This document shows positions 34,670 to 43,758 of a stretch of DNA of 64,000 bases, piece after piece. Both the position numbers and the translations under genes were made by a program. The notes under the pieces are model-generated. The model saw only the letters and a list, made by a program, of their open reading frames with translations, was not told where the DNA came from and did no database searches. Position 1 is the first letter of the stretch; every line of letters begins with the position of its first letter. The stretch is taken from contig CAZWGA010000005.1 of NCBI GenBank assembly GCA_964633285.1, positions 62,001 to 126,000 of the forward strand, given 5' to 3'. The DNA is from 20CM-2-55-15 sp964633285. GTDB taxonomy: Bacteria > Acidobacteriota > Terriglobia > 20CM-2-55-15.

Positions 34670-35500
34670 CTATCGAAAAGTGTCTCTGTGTTTCATCATC
34701 CCCTGATCAAACGTCCATCCTATTTCCGCGGAAAAAACGAAAATCGTGCAGGCGTAATAAAGCCAGAGAAAGAAGAACACAAGCGCGCTCAGGGCGCCGT
34801 AGATCGCGGTCGTTGTTTGCGCGTATTGCAGATAAATGCCGAACGCCCACTTGGAAATCTGAAAAAGCACGGTCGCCGTGCCGGATGCCACGACAAGTCC
34901 GGCGCGGCTGAGCGTTTCAGAAGGAGAAAACCGGTACAGGAACAGGAACAAGGCAAACGTCGATAACAAACCGACAGCCCAGCCCAGAAGAACAATCCAG
35001 GGATGGACATATTCTACAAACCACATCGTCGAGAGAAAGCTTTGAACCACATTGATGACGTACACCACGCCGATGATGACAAAGAACAGTAAGGAAGTAC
35101 CGAACATCATCACCACTTCCATGACCTTGCCGTGAACCAGGCCGCGATGTTCGCGCCCGCCGAATATGCGATTCAGAACCAGACGCACCGAACCGAAGGT
35201 CGTGCTCGCGGCAAGAATGAATGCAATGAATCCGAAAAACCCCAGAGCGCCTCGCCGGGCCACGACAGCGGTAATGAAGTTGTCGAAGAGATCACTGGAA
35301 TGAGGAACGAGATTGATCGATATGCGTCTGATCCAGGCCAGAGCCGTATCCGACTTCACAACGGTGTAGCTGAGCGCCGAAACCGTGAGCAGCGCAAAAG
35401 GAACGGAATAAAACAAGAGTCCGAACGCCAGACCGCTCGCCAGGAACGCACCGTCATCCTGGTAGAATTTTCGGAAAGCTCCCGCAATGATCTTGAACAC
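34670..35500 (-). CDS. YihY/BrkB-family membrane protein
   Basis: 276 residues from a GTG at 35500, two bases after the stop of the upstream gene. Six or so membrane spans; the family pattern shows in FRKFYQDDGAFLASGLAFGL, FLLASTTFGSVRLVLN-like segments (IAFILAASTTFGSVRLVLNR), and ALVFFFLWLYYACTIFVFSA near the end. I rejected the longer ATG frame to 35629 because its first 43 residues only exist opposite the neighbouring gene's coding sequence. The role of BrkB proteins is not settled. Confidence 0.85.
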   Translation of the reverse strand: MFKIIAGAFRKFYQDDGAFLASGLAFGLLFYSVPFALLTVSALSYTVVKSDTALAWIRRISINLVPHSSDLFDNFITAVVARRGALGFFGFIAFILAASTTFGSVRLVLNRIFGGREHRGLVHGKVMEVVMMFGTSLLFFVIIGVVYVINVVQSFLSTMWFVEYVHPWIVLLGWAVGLLSTFALFLFLYRFSPSETLSRAGLVVASGTATVLFQISKWAFGIYLQYAQTTTAIYGALSALVFFFLWLYYACTIFVFSAEIGWTFDQGMMKHRDTFR

Positions 35501-35502
35501 GC

Positions 35503-36207
35503 TTATCGGCCGCGGCCTCCCGGAGGAGGTGTTCCCGCAAGCGGCGGTTTCGGGTAGATACCCAAACCATGAAATGAATTCGAATAGATCGTCTGATAAC
35601 GAATTCCGTTTCCGTCCTTGTCCACCCATCCCATCGACTGCTGAAACAAGCCGGGCTGTGGGTAACCCTTGGGCACTGTGCCTTCCACGATGTAGAGCTT
35701 CTGTTCGTGCATGCCGATAAACGCGAATGTTCGAGACTGATCCGCATTGTTGGTGAGTTGCAGAAAATGACCCTCAACAAGATCCTGCCATTCCCAGTTG
35801 AGGCTGGTGAGTTTCGCGTCGCGTTGAAGAAGCTTGAAGGTCGCATACACGATGGCGCCGCGTTCGTCCTGTTTCCAGTATCCCGGACCGATCATCGGAG
35901 GCGCATTTTCACGGCACTGCTGGTTGCCCGGAGGACAGTTTTTTGCGCGCTCGATTCCCTGCTGTTCCAGACCCGTGTAGTCCACGACAGTCAGTGTGTA
36001 ATGCTCGCGTCCCTTGTCCGCGCTGTACATGCGCGCGGGCAGCGTATATCCGAATTCGGATTTCCACGTGGACTCGCTGACCTTCGGCTGACCTGGAAAA
36101 TCGATCTTGAAGCCGTCCTGTTTGCTCACATACAGCTCCCATTCCTGAGCGCTGACGAGACGTGCCATAGACAGAAGCAACGCCACCGCGAAAGCAATCC
36201 TGCGCAT
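35503..36207 (-). CDS. secreted protein of unknown function
   Basis: 234 residues from the ATG at 36207, with GGAGG seven bases upstream. A signal peptide (MRRIAFAVALLLSMARLVSA) is followed by WELYVSKQDGFKIDFPGQPK, typical of small secreted proteins with an SRPBCC-like or PsbP-like fold. The end is Gly/Pro-rich (GTPPPGGRGR). No motif gives a function. Translation probably leads into the BrkB-like gene. Confidence 0.75.
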   Translation of the reverse strand: MRRIAFAVALLLSMARLVSAQEWELYVSKQDGFKIDFPGQPKVSESTWKSEFGYTLPARMYSADKGREHYTLTVVDYTGLEQQGIERAKNCPPGNQQCRENAPPMIGPGYWKQDERGAIVYATFKLLQRDAKLTSLNWEWQDLVEGHFLQLTNNADQSRTFAFIGMHEQKLYIVEGTVPKGYPQPGLFQQSMGWVDKDGNGIRYQTIYSNSFHGLGIYPKPPLAGTPPPGGRGR

Positions 36208-36326
36208 AAGTGTCCTCCTCCGGTATTCGGGACAGCGTAGGCGGCGTATCCACGATTTGCAACAAATGCTTCTTCGGCTTTCTACAATTCGTTCCGGCGC
36301 ACGCCGGGGGTATAGAATCACGGAAC

Positions 36327-38132
36327 ATGAATTCACGAAACATCGCTCTTGTTCTACTCGGCATGGGAGTGCTCGCGTTGTTTGCCGCGGCGGCGCAGCC
36401 CGTCGCTCCGGTCATCACTGTCGAAACCCGGATGCCCGCGCCTTCGTGGGCACTTCTCGAGCGCCGCGTGCTCGATACCGGCGCTCCCGCAATGATCGAG
36501 TTTTACCGGAAGTATTACGACGATCGTGGACGCGTTCAATGTGTGCTGCGGTGGGGCGCAGACGACGGCCCGGACGACGCCTTCGAAAACTTCGCCGGCT
36601 GGCCCGAGTTTCATGCGCTCGGTGGAAGCGATGAGATCCTTCGGCTTTATCTCAAAGGCGTCGAAGGAATGATCCAGCAATACACCGAAGCGAAAACCAC
36701 CGAGGTGCCTGCGGGCCGCGGCGGCATGTATTACAAGGAATTCAGTGCGCAGGCGGATTGGATGCATCACGGCGAAGGCCTGCGCGTCTTTAACCGCATG
36801 GGCCTCTCGGTTCCAGGCGATCCCAAATACAAAGAGCGAGTGCGCCGCTTCGCGGGTTTCTATATGGGCGAAGATCCTGAAGCGCAGAACTATGATCCTC
36901 AACACAAACTCATTCGCAGTTTGATCAACGGCAGCCGCGGCCCCATGCTGCGAAAGGCAACGGCTCTGGACTGGGTCGGCGATCCCTTCGATATTCACGA
37001 CTTCTCACTCGGCCACAATGAGCGCAGCTTCGATGAAATGCTCGCGCACTACGCGGAATACGGCGATGTGGCCGGCGATTCATTCCTGAATCTTGTCGCC
37101 ACCACCCTGCCTCTGGACGCGTATCTCGTCACCGGCGACGCGAAGTACAGAAAATGGATCGTGGATTACATGGATGCGTGGCTCGATCGCATGAAACGCA
37201 ACAACGGCATTATTCCCAGCTTCGTGGATCTCGACGGAAAGATCGGCGGTGCGGCCGGCAAGTGGTGGGGCAATGCCTACGGCTGGGGCTTCAGTCCCGT
37301 GAACCCCGTAACGGGACGGCGCGAAAATCGGAATCGCATTCCGCGCGCTCTCGTGGGTTTCAATAACGCGCTCTTTGTCACCGGGGATCAGAAATACGTG
37401 GATGCGTGGCGAAACATGATCGATGCCGTCAACTCTCATGCGAGCACGGTCAACGGACGCACGCAGTATCCGACCATGTTCGGTCCCGGCGGATGGTATG
37501 GCTGGCAGCCGCAACCCTGGAATATAGGAACACTCGAAGTATGGTACTGGTCGATGAAGGCCGCGGACATGGAACGCGCAGGCAAAGATCCATGGATCGC
37601 ATTCCTGCAGGGACAAAACTCAAGCTATCCGGAAACCGCCCTTCAGAAGGATCTGCAGACCATCCAGAACCGGCTCGCTCAGGTGAGAAGCGACAAATCC
37701 ACGCCCGATCATCGCCTCGCCGACAATATGATGGATTTCAACCCTGTAGCTGTCGATTCGCTGATCCGCCTAATGCTGGGAGGAATGCCGCCTGGGCGTG
37801 ATGGTGGCCTCCTGAACGCGCGCCTTCGATACTTCGATCCCGATCGCAAACGCGCGGGCCTTCCGGAAGATGTCGGAGCTTTGGTTTCCGAGATGACCGA
37901 CACGCGTACCGTCGTGGCTTTCGTTAATTTGAATCCTGCTGCGGCGCGGCAATTCATCGTGCAGGGGGGCGCATACGGCGAACACCGCATCGAATCCGTT
38001 TCGGTGAACGGGAAGACGTCCAGTGTTGAGAAACCCAACTTCATGGTGAGGCTCGCGCCCGGAGCCGGCGCGAGCCTGACACTCACGATGAAACGTTATT
38101 CGGAAAAACCCACCGAACTGTTACCGCAGTGA
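36327..38132 (+). CDS. secreted protein, possibly alpha/alpha-toroid fold
   Basis: 601 residues from the ATG at 36327, with a signal peptide (NIALVLLGMGVLALFAAAAQ). Aromatic-rich helical segments alternate with turns (ADWMHHGEGLRVFNRMGLSV, DYMDAWLDRMKRNNGIIPSF, KWWGNAYGWGFSPVNPVTGR, PGGWYGWQPQPWNIGTLEVW), which suggests a helical-hairpin toroid like glycosidases or terpenoid enzymes. Catalytic residues cannot be named. The C-terminal 100 residues look like a beta-sandwich. TATAGAAT lies about 11 bases before the ATG. Confidence 0.7.
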   Translation: MNSRNIALVLLGMGVLALFAAAAQPVAPVITVETRMPAPSWALLERRVLDTGAPAMIEFYRKYYDDRGRVQCVLRWGADDGPDDAFENFAGWPEFHALGGSDEILRLYLKGVEGMIQQYTEAKTTEVPAGRGGMYYKEFSAQADWMHHGEGLRVFNRMGLSVPGDPKYKERVRRFAGFYMGEDPEAQNYDPQHKLIRSLINGSRGPMLRKATALDWVGDPFDIHDFSLGHNERSFDEMLAHYAEYGDVAGDSFLNLVATTLPLDAYLVTGDAKYRKWIVDYMDAWLDRMKRNNGIIPSFVDLDGKIGGAAGKWWGNAYGWGFSPVNPVTGRRENRNRIPRALVGFNNALFVTGDQKYVDAWRNMIDAVNSHASTVNGRTQYPTMFGPGGWYGWQPQPWNIGTLEVWYWSMKAADMERAGKDPWIAFLQGQNSSYPETALQKDLQTIQNRLAQVRSDKSTPDHRLADNMMDFNPVAVDSLIRLMLGGMPPGRDGGLLNARLRYFDPDRKRAGLPEDVGALVSEMTDTRTVVAFVNLNPAAARQFIVQGGAYGEHRIESVSVNGKTSSVEKPNFMVRLAPGAGASLTLTMKRYSEKPTELLPQ

Positions 38133-38136
38133 AAAT

Positions 38137-38171
38137 GGGGACGTGGGGTCAGACCCCTCGTCCCCTTTTTT
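38137..38171. terminator. REP-like palindrome acting as a convergent-gene terminator
   Basis: GGGGACG-T-GGGGTC-A-GACCCC-T-CGTCCCC (38137-38165) is symmetric about 38151, with one T-T mismatch per arm, and is followed by six T. AAAA precedes it, so the hairpin could stop transcription from both sides. It sits between convergent genes ending at 38132 and 38170. The GGGGTCAGACCCC core is also typical of mobile REP-type palindromes. Confidence 0.7.
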
Positions 38172-39288
38172 ATTTCGCGCGGCCTTTGAAACCCTGGGCA
38201 ATCATCGGAATCGTAAAGATTTCGTCGAATCGCTGATTGTTCGCCACGCCGTATAGCGTCTTCTTGTCCTTCCCGCTGAATGCGACCGTAATGAAATTGA
38301 GCGGCGTCGGTATTACGCCGAGCGCTTTGCCGTCGGGCGCAATAACGTGAACACCGTCTGCCGCGGTCGTATAGACGCGGCCGGCGCCGTCGACGGTGCT
38401 GCCGTCGGCTGCATTGTCGAGCATTACAAACTGGCGCTGATTGGCGAGTGAACCATCCGGCTTCACGTCGAAGGCAACGAGGCCGCGAGTGGTGACGTAG
38501 AGCGTCTTCTCATCGGGACTCAGGATGATCCCGTTCGTGCCCAGATTATCGCCGTACTTCGTGACGACGCCTTTCGGGTTCGCATAAAAAAGACCGCCCA
38601 TGGTGAAGTACACACCGCCCTTGCTGTCGGCCGTGAGATCGTTGATCACACCGCCGATGCAATCGATCGGATCGCCGTTGAACATCGTCGCGAATGCCTG
38701 CTTCTTCGGCGCGAGTTGCCACACGGATGCAGGCAGTCCTCTCTCCACGACGAACAACGCGCCTTTCTTGTTCATCGAGAGCGCGCCACCGGTGTTGGTG
38801 TCCTTGTAAGGAAACGAGACCTTTCCATCGACGTCGATTTCCATCACATCGCTGTTCGTGTTCTGCGCTGCGAGAATACCGCCATGCTTCGATGCGATGA
38901 TGCCGTCGGCGTTGTTACCAGTTCCGGTCCAGATGGATTTCCATTTCTGTCCTGCCGCAATAACTCCCGGAATTCCCTTTACGTCGTAATCCCGCGGCGC
39001 CGGCGGTCCCGCGGCCACATTCGCAGCCGGAGCTCCGCGGCCCGCAGCCCCACCGCGAGCGTCTCCGCCGGGCGCAGCTCCTCCCGGACCACGCCCACCA
39101 CCTCCACCACCCGCGCCGCGCTGCGGAGGCGGAACTTTACATTTCGCAATTTGCGCCGGATATCCGGCGTCCTGAGGCGCCTGCACGCCCGGCCCTCGCT
39201 GCGGCGCAGCCGGTGTCGGGGCCTGACCCAAAACGAACATTGCACCAAGAGAACAACATGTTGCGATCCACATTCCCCTCGACTTCAT
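38170..39288 (-). CDS. secreted SMP-30/gluconolactonase-like propeller
   Basis: 372 residues from the ATG at 39288 (AGGAG upstream, signal peptide to VLGQA). A long Gly/Ala/Arg/Pro linker (about residues 25-90, e.g. RGAGGGGGGRGPGGAAPGGD) precedes the propeller. The blades include NNADGIIASKHGGILAAQNT, INDLTADSKGGVYFTMGGLF, GIILSPDEKTLYVTTRGLVA and TVDGAGRVYTTAADGVHVI, which match SMP-30/LRE-type lactonases (metal Asn/Asp in TNGIILSPDEKTLYV). The reaction is likely lactone hydrolysis or ligand binding in the periplasm. Confidence 0.85.
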   Translation of the reverse strand: MKSRGMWIATCCSLGAMFVLGQAPTPAAPQRGPGVQAPQDAGYPAQIAKCKVPPPQRGAGGGGGGRGPGGAAPGGDARGGAAGRGAPAANVAAGPPAPRDYDVKGIPGVIAAGQKWKSIWTGTGNNADGIIASKHGGILAAQNTNSDVMEIDVDGKVSFPYKDTNTGGALSMNKKGALFVVERGLPASVWQLAPKKQAFATMFNGDPIDCIGGVINDLTADSKGGVYFTMGGLFYANPKGVVTKYGDNLGTNGIILSPDEKTLYVTTRGLVAFDVKPDGSLANQRQFVMLDNAADGSTVDGAGRVYTTAADGVHVIAPDGKALGVIPTPLNFITVAFSGKDKKTLYGVANNQRFDEIFTIPMIAQGFKGRAK

Positions 39289-39406
39289 GAATACTCTCCT
39301 TTGGAAATTGGCGAACATTATGCCGCAAAACTCGCGTTACATCGAAACATGGAATTGACTTGAGCAAAGAATGATAATTGCGTCCAAATCGCTCTGCTGG
39401 AGGCAT

Positions 39407-40561
39407 ATGTTCAAGCGTATGTTTTCTCGCCTCATCGTCCTGATGCTGATCGCGACGTGCGTGTGCCGTCATGCCGGCGCGAAGTTCGCTCGGGCACAAA
39501 CTGAGAACGTCCCCATAGAACGCGTGCTTCAGAATCTGGAGCGCAGGGCGGAGGAAAAACCCAAAGACTTTAGCGTGCGTATGAACCTGGGTCGAGTACA
39601 CGCAATGGCCTATGCATCCAAGTCTGAGACGTTCGAAGTGCACCAAAACACGAATGAACCATCCTTTGGCCCATTCGGTGGGCAGTTCAACATCCTCCGA
39701 ATAAAACAGGCGCCGGATGCCCAGAAGCTGAGATTGGCAAGAGAACATCTGGCAAAAGCGATTCAAAACTACGAAGCTGCAATCGCCATCAAGCCTTCGA
39801 GTCTGGTTGCCAAACTCGGACGCGCATGGTGCCTCGATCAATCGGGTGACCGGCAACGCGCCCGCGCCGCCTATCGCGAGATACTCAAAGAACAACAGGG
39901 CAAAGAAACCAGTAGAGACTTGCCAGAGCTGCAGAATCTTACGCCGTTGACGGAGGAAGTTGCTGGTTATCTCATTCGGTTGCTCGACCCCGTCAAGGAT
40001 GCGGCGGAAATCGGAAACGTTCAAGCACGAGTGGCCAAAGTCAGAGCAATTATGGCGACTCGTCCAATAACTCCAATTGCGATTCCGCTCAAAGATCAGT
40101 TAAGCGTTAACGATCTTGTTGAACGAAATTCTCCGGTCGTGTTTGATGCGGATGGGAGTGGACTACCCAAACGATGGACCTGGATTTCTACGCAAGCCGG
40201 ATGGCTTGTTTTCGATAAATCCGGGCGCAAGGAAATTACTTCTGCCCTTGAGCTGTTCGGCAACGTCACGTTTTGGCTGTTCTGGGACAACGGATATCAG
40301 GCCCTGGCCGCGCTTGATGACGACGGCGATGGAGAACTTCGTGGGACGGAGTTGGATGGATTGGCGATCTGGCGTGACGCCAACAGAAATGGCATCGCCG
40401 ATCCTGGTGAAGTCAGGACGCTTGCAGAGTGGCACATCAAGGGGCTTTCGTTGCAATTCGAGCAGCTTGATGACGATCCCAGTGCCTGGTCACAAGAGGG
40501 AGTGGTCTTCGAGGACGGTACGATCCGTCCTACATTCGACCTCCTTCTTTATCCGCGATAG
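39407..40561 (+). CDS. secreted protein with TPR-like part and EF-hand-type Ca-binding module
   Basis: About 384 residues from an ATG at 39407; GGAGG stands only three bases before it, so the ATG at 39419 is possible. A signal peptide is followed by helical TPR-like repeats (KAIQNYEAAIAIKPSSLVAK). The C-terminal part has a hemolysin-type calcium module: FDADGSGLPKRWTWISTQAG, DDDGDGELRGTELDGL and DANRNGIADPGEV, i.e. EF-hand-like DxDxDG loops. This layout occurs in RTX-associated proteins. The function is unknown. Confidence 0.75.
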   Translation: MFKRMFSRLIVLMLIATCVCRHAGAKFARAQTENVPIERVLQNLERRAEEKPKDFSVRMNLGRVHAMAYASKSETFEVHQNTNEPSFGPFGGQFNILRIKQAPDAQKLRLAREHLAKAIQNYEAAIAIKPSSLVAKLGRAWCLDQSGDRQRARAAYREILKEQQGKETSRDLPELQNLTPLTEEVAGYLIRLLDPVKDAAEIGNVQARVAKVRAIMATRPITPIAIPLKDQLSVNDLVERNSPVVFDADGSGLPKRWTWISTQAGWLVFDKSGRKEITSALELFGNVTFWLFWDNGYQALAALDDDGDGELRGTELDGLAIWRDANRNGIADPGEVRTLAEWHIKGLSLQFEQLDDDPSAWSQEGVVFEDGTIRPTFDLLLYPR

Positions 40562-40677
40562 GTTTTGCCGAACGATACAGAATCGAACACAGATGCCCTT
40601 TTCAGGGAGCGAAATGGGCTTTGGCCCGCTTGTAATGCTAAGATGCCCACACACTTTCATCATAAGGTGACAACAGC

Positions 40678-41268
40678 ATGAGAGCAGTTCGAGTTTTGAC
40701 GATGCTGCCGGCGGCAGGATTCGCAATGGCTTTATGGATGAACGCGCAGACGGCGCCCGACATTACATTACCTGCGGGTGATGCCAATCGCGGGAAAGCG
40801 ATTTTCGAAAGCAGCAAAGGCAACTGTCTGAGCTGCCACCGGGTCAATGGGAATGGCTCGCTGTATGGACCGGATCTCAGCACGATCGGCGCGCCACCCC
40901 GTGGAGGCGGAGCCGGACGTGGCGGCCCGGGGGGCGGAGCCGGTGGACGCGGCGGTCAGCCTGCGCCGCCGCCAAGCGGCCCCACCGCACAGCAATTCGC
41001 GCAATCCATCCTCGATCCCAACGCTTTGGTTGCTCCGCAAAACCGTTACGTGCGGCTGACGATGAAAGATGGAAAAACCGAATGGGGCAAACTTCTCAGC
41101 ATCGATACATTCGGAATTCAGATTTTCACTTCGAATGAAAAGCTCGAAAACGTTTCGAAGGCAAACGTCCGGGATATGACGATGGCGTCCCCGATGCCGT
41201 CGTATCGCGACAAACTCTCGACTCAGGAACTGGCTGACGTGATCGGCTACCTGATGTCTCTGAAATGA
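40678..41268 (+). CDS. c-type cytochrome of the TIGR02603 haem-binding type
   Basis: 196 residues with a signal peptide, a CLSCH haem site (Cys 50, Cys 53, His 54), GPDLSTIG and later SILDPNALVAPQNRYVRLTM and MASPMPSYRDKLSTQELADV, which carries the axial Met candidate. This order matches the Pirellula/Verrucomicrobium haem-binding domain. A Gly/Arg/Pro insert (GGGAGRGGPGGGAGGRGG) lies between the haem site and the second half. It is 25 bases before the quinoprotein gene and probably accepts its electrons. Confidence 0.9.
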   Translation: MRAVRVLTMLPAAGFAMALWMNAQTAPDITLPAGDANRGKAIFESSKGNCLSCHRVNGNGSLYGPDLSTIGAPPRGGGAGRGGPGGGAGGRGGQPAPPPSGPTAQQFAQSILDPNALVAPQNRYVRLTMKDGKTEWGKLLSIDTFGIQIFTSNEKLENVSKANVRDMTMASPMPSYRDKLSTQELADVIGYLMSLK

Positions 41269-41293
41269 CATCAAGGCAAACCAAGGACGCCTT

Positions 41294-42723
41294 ATGAAAA
41301 TGCGCGCTGCACTGACACTGATCGTTTTCGCCGCGGTTTCCGTTCAGGCTCAGGTGACATTCGACCGGCTTCTGCACACCGACCGCGAACCGCAAAACTG
41401 GTTGACGTACTCGGGCAACATCATGGGACAGCGTTACAGTCTCCTCTCCCAGATCACGCCCGCCAACGTCAAGAATCTCGAACTGCAGTGGGTGTGGCAG
41501 GCGAAGTCGCTGGAAAAATTCGAAACGACGGCACTCGTGGTGGACGGTATCCTTTATACGATCCAGGCTCCGAACAATACCGCCACCGCCGATGGAAATA
41601 CTCAGGTGGTCGCGCTCGATGCGGCCACAGGCCGCCAGTTCTGGACGTTTCGTTACGACATCCCGCAGACCGCGCGCGCATGCTGCGGCCGCGTGAATCG
41701 CGGACTTGCGATCCTCGGCGACACGCTCTACATGTCCACGTTGAATTCACATCTCATTGCGATCAACGCCAAGATCGGCACGTTGATCTGGGACACCACG
41801 GTCACGACGACGACCGGTTATCCGATGACTCACGCTCCGCTGGTGGTCAAAGACAAGATCATCGTCGGAACCGCAGGCGGCGATGGACCGATACGCGCAT
41901 TCCTCGCAGCATACGATGCAAAAACCGGAAAAGAAGTCTGGCGCTTTTATCCGATTCCGGGACCGGGCGAGCCCGGCAACGAAACATGGTCCGGTGAATC
42001 GTGGAAAACCGGCGGCGCCGCGATCTGGAACACCGGCGCGTATGATCCCGAAACGAATCTGACGTTCTGGGGCACCGGCAATCCCGCACCCGACACGAAC
42101 GGCAACGTTCGTCTCGGCGACAACCTTTATTCGGATTCCGTCCTCGCGCTCGATGCCGATACCGGCAAGCTGAAGTGGTACTACCAATTCACGCCACACG
42201 ATGAAATGGATTACGACTCCACTCAGGTTCCCGTCCTCGCCGACATTGAAGTCAAGGGCAAGATGCGGAAAGCCATGCTGTGGGCCAATCGCAACGGCGT
42301 GATGTACGTGCTCGATCGCACCAACGGCGAGTTCATTCAAGGCAGGCCGTTCGTGAAGGTCAACTGGATGGACGGCTTCGATGGAAAAGGCCGGCCTATC
42401 CGGGTTCAAGGCAAGGTTCCCATCGGCAGCGGCGGCGACGGCACGCCGATCATNNNNNNNNNNAACACATGCAGAAAAAGTGGGAATTCAAGATGACGGA
42501 CATAACGTTGGCCGGAGTTCTTTCCACCGCAACAGATCTTGTCTTCAGCGGAGGGCGCGAAGGTTACTTCTTCGCGCTTGATGGACGCACCGGCGCGTTG
42601 TTGTGGAAAGTCGCGCTGGGCGGCCAGGTCAACAGCGGTCCGATGAGTTATTCGGTGAACGGACGGCAATACATTGCGGTTGCCGCCGGCACATCGCTGT
42701 TTTCTTTCGCGCTCCGGCAGTAA
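41294..42723 (+). CDS. PQQ-dependent dehydrogenase, interrupted by an assembly gap
   Basis: The N-terminal 386 residues include a signal peptide, quinoprotein blades (AATGRQFWTFRYD, YDAKTGKEVWRFYPIPGPGE, DADTGKLKWYYQFTPHDEMD) and, unlike the propeller at 5929-7587, the two adjacent Cys at 130-131 (RACCGRVNRG) that contact PQQ. After the 10 N, another frame carries the C-terminal blade (FSGGREGYFFALDGRTGALL) to a TAA at 42721. Relatives have about 550-600 residues, so roughly 100-150 are missing at the gap. The downstream gene overlaps the stop (TAATG). Confidence 0.88.
42454..42463. other. assembly gap (10 N)
   Basis: Ten N of placeholder length interrupt the quinoprotein gene. The true missing length is unknown but, from protein family length, probably several hundred bases. 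Confidence 0.99.
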
Positions 42724-43754
42724 TGAACAGAACTTTCTTTATCGTCTTCACGTGCGTTCTATGCTTCGAATTGCCGAGCGCGCGAGCAGCCGACACCTGG
42801 CCCGCTCGATACACCGACGCGGAATTCTGGCGCATGGTCACGGATTTTTCCGAACCCGGAGGCGCCTTTCCGTATGAGAACTTTGTCTCGAACGAGGTTT
42901 CTTATCAGGACGTCATTCCCGAGCTGAAGCGTCTTGTAAAAACGGGTGGTGCGTACATTGGCGTGGCGACGGAGCAAAACTTCACGTACATCGCCGCGCT
43001 TCAGCCCAAAGTCGCGTTCGTCCTCGATATCCGCCGGCAGAACATGATTGAGCTCCTCATGTATAAAGCCCTGTTCGAAATGTCTTCGAACCGTGTTGAA
43101 TTTGTGTCGCGGCTGTTTTCCCGGCCTAAACCGGCAGGATTAACGGAAACCGCATCCGCTGAGGAGATCTTCAGGGCTTTCGAACCCGTCAGCGGGAATT
43201 CCACAATGTTCAAGGAAACGCTTCAGGCCATCAGGGATCGGCTGGTCCGGCAGCATCAATTCAAACTCATCGGCGACGACGAACAGAAAATCGAATACAT
43301 CTTCAATGTATTCCTGCGTGGCGGCCCGCGAATGGACTATTCATACGCCAGCTCGAGTCCCAACAATCAGGTTCCGAGTTATTACAACTTGATGGTCACG
43401 ACCGACGGACGCGGAAGAAACTGGGCTTATCTCGAAACCGAAGAACGCTACAAGTACGTACGCGAGATGCAAATGAAGAACCTGATTGTGCCGCTGGTGG
43501 CGGATTTCGGCGGGCCCAAAACGATCAAGAGGATTGCACAGTATCTGAAGGACCACGGCGCAACGGTATCGGTATTCTACGTTTCGAATGTGGAAGATTA
43601 TCTGAGCGCAACGTGGGCGAGCTGGAAATCGAATCTCGCGTCGCTGCCCGCGGACGATTCCACGCTTCTTGTTCGCTTCGTCCCTGTTTCAAGCAGCGTG
43701 CTGGGCCGTATCAAGGATGTTCCCGACCGCTGGCCCGGCCAGTACTGGCACTGA
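42723..43754 (+). CDS. LIC_10091-family secreted protein
   Basis: 343 residues; the ATG overlaps the quinoprotein stop (TAATG). Signal peptide to ARAAD. The pattern FSEPGGAFPYENFVSNEVSY, YIGVATEQNFTYIAALQPKV, AFVLDIRRQNMIELLMYKAL and FEMSSNRVEFVSRLFSRPKP matches the LIC_10091 family, a Rossmann-like domain of unknown function. The coupling with the cytochrome and quinoprotein suggests an extracytoplasmic redox-associated role. Confidence 0.8.
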   Translation: MNRTFFIVFTCVLCFELPSARAADTWPARYTDAEFWRMVTDFSEPGGAFPYENFVSNEVSYQDVIPELKRLVKTGGAYIGVATEQNFTYIAALQPKVAFVLDIRRQNMIELLMYKALFEMSSNRVEFVSRLFSRPKPAGLTETASAEEIFRAFEPVSGNSTMFKETLQAIRDRLVRQHQFKLIGDDEQKIEYIFNVFLRGGPRMDYSYASSSPNNQVPSYYNLMVTTDGRGRNWAYLETEERYKYVREMQMKNLIVPLVADFGGPKTIKRIAQYLKDHGATVSVFYVSNVEDYLSATWASWKSNLASLPADDSTLLVRFVPVSSSVLGRIKDVPDRWPGQYWH

Positions 43755-43758
43755 GCCG

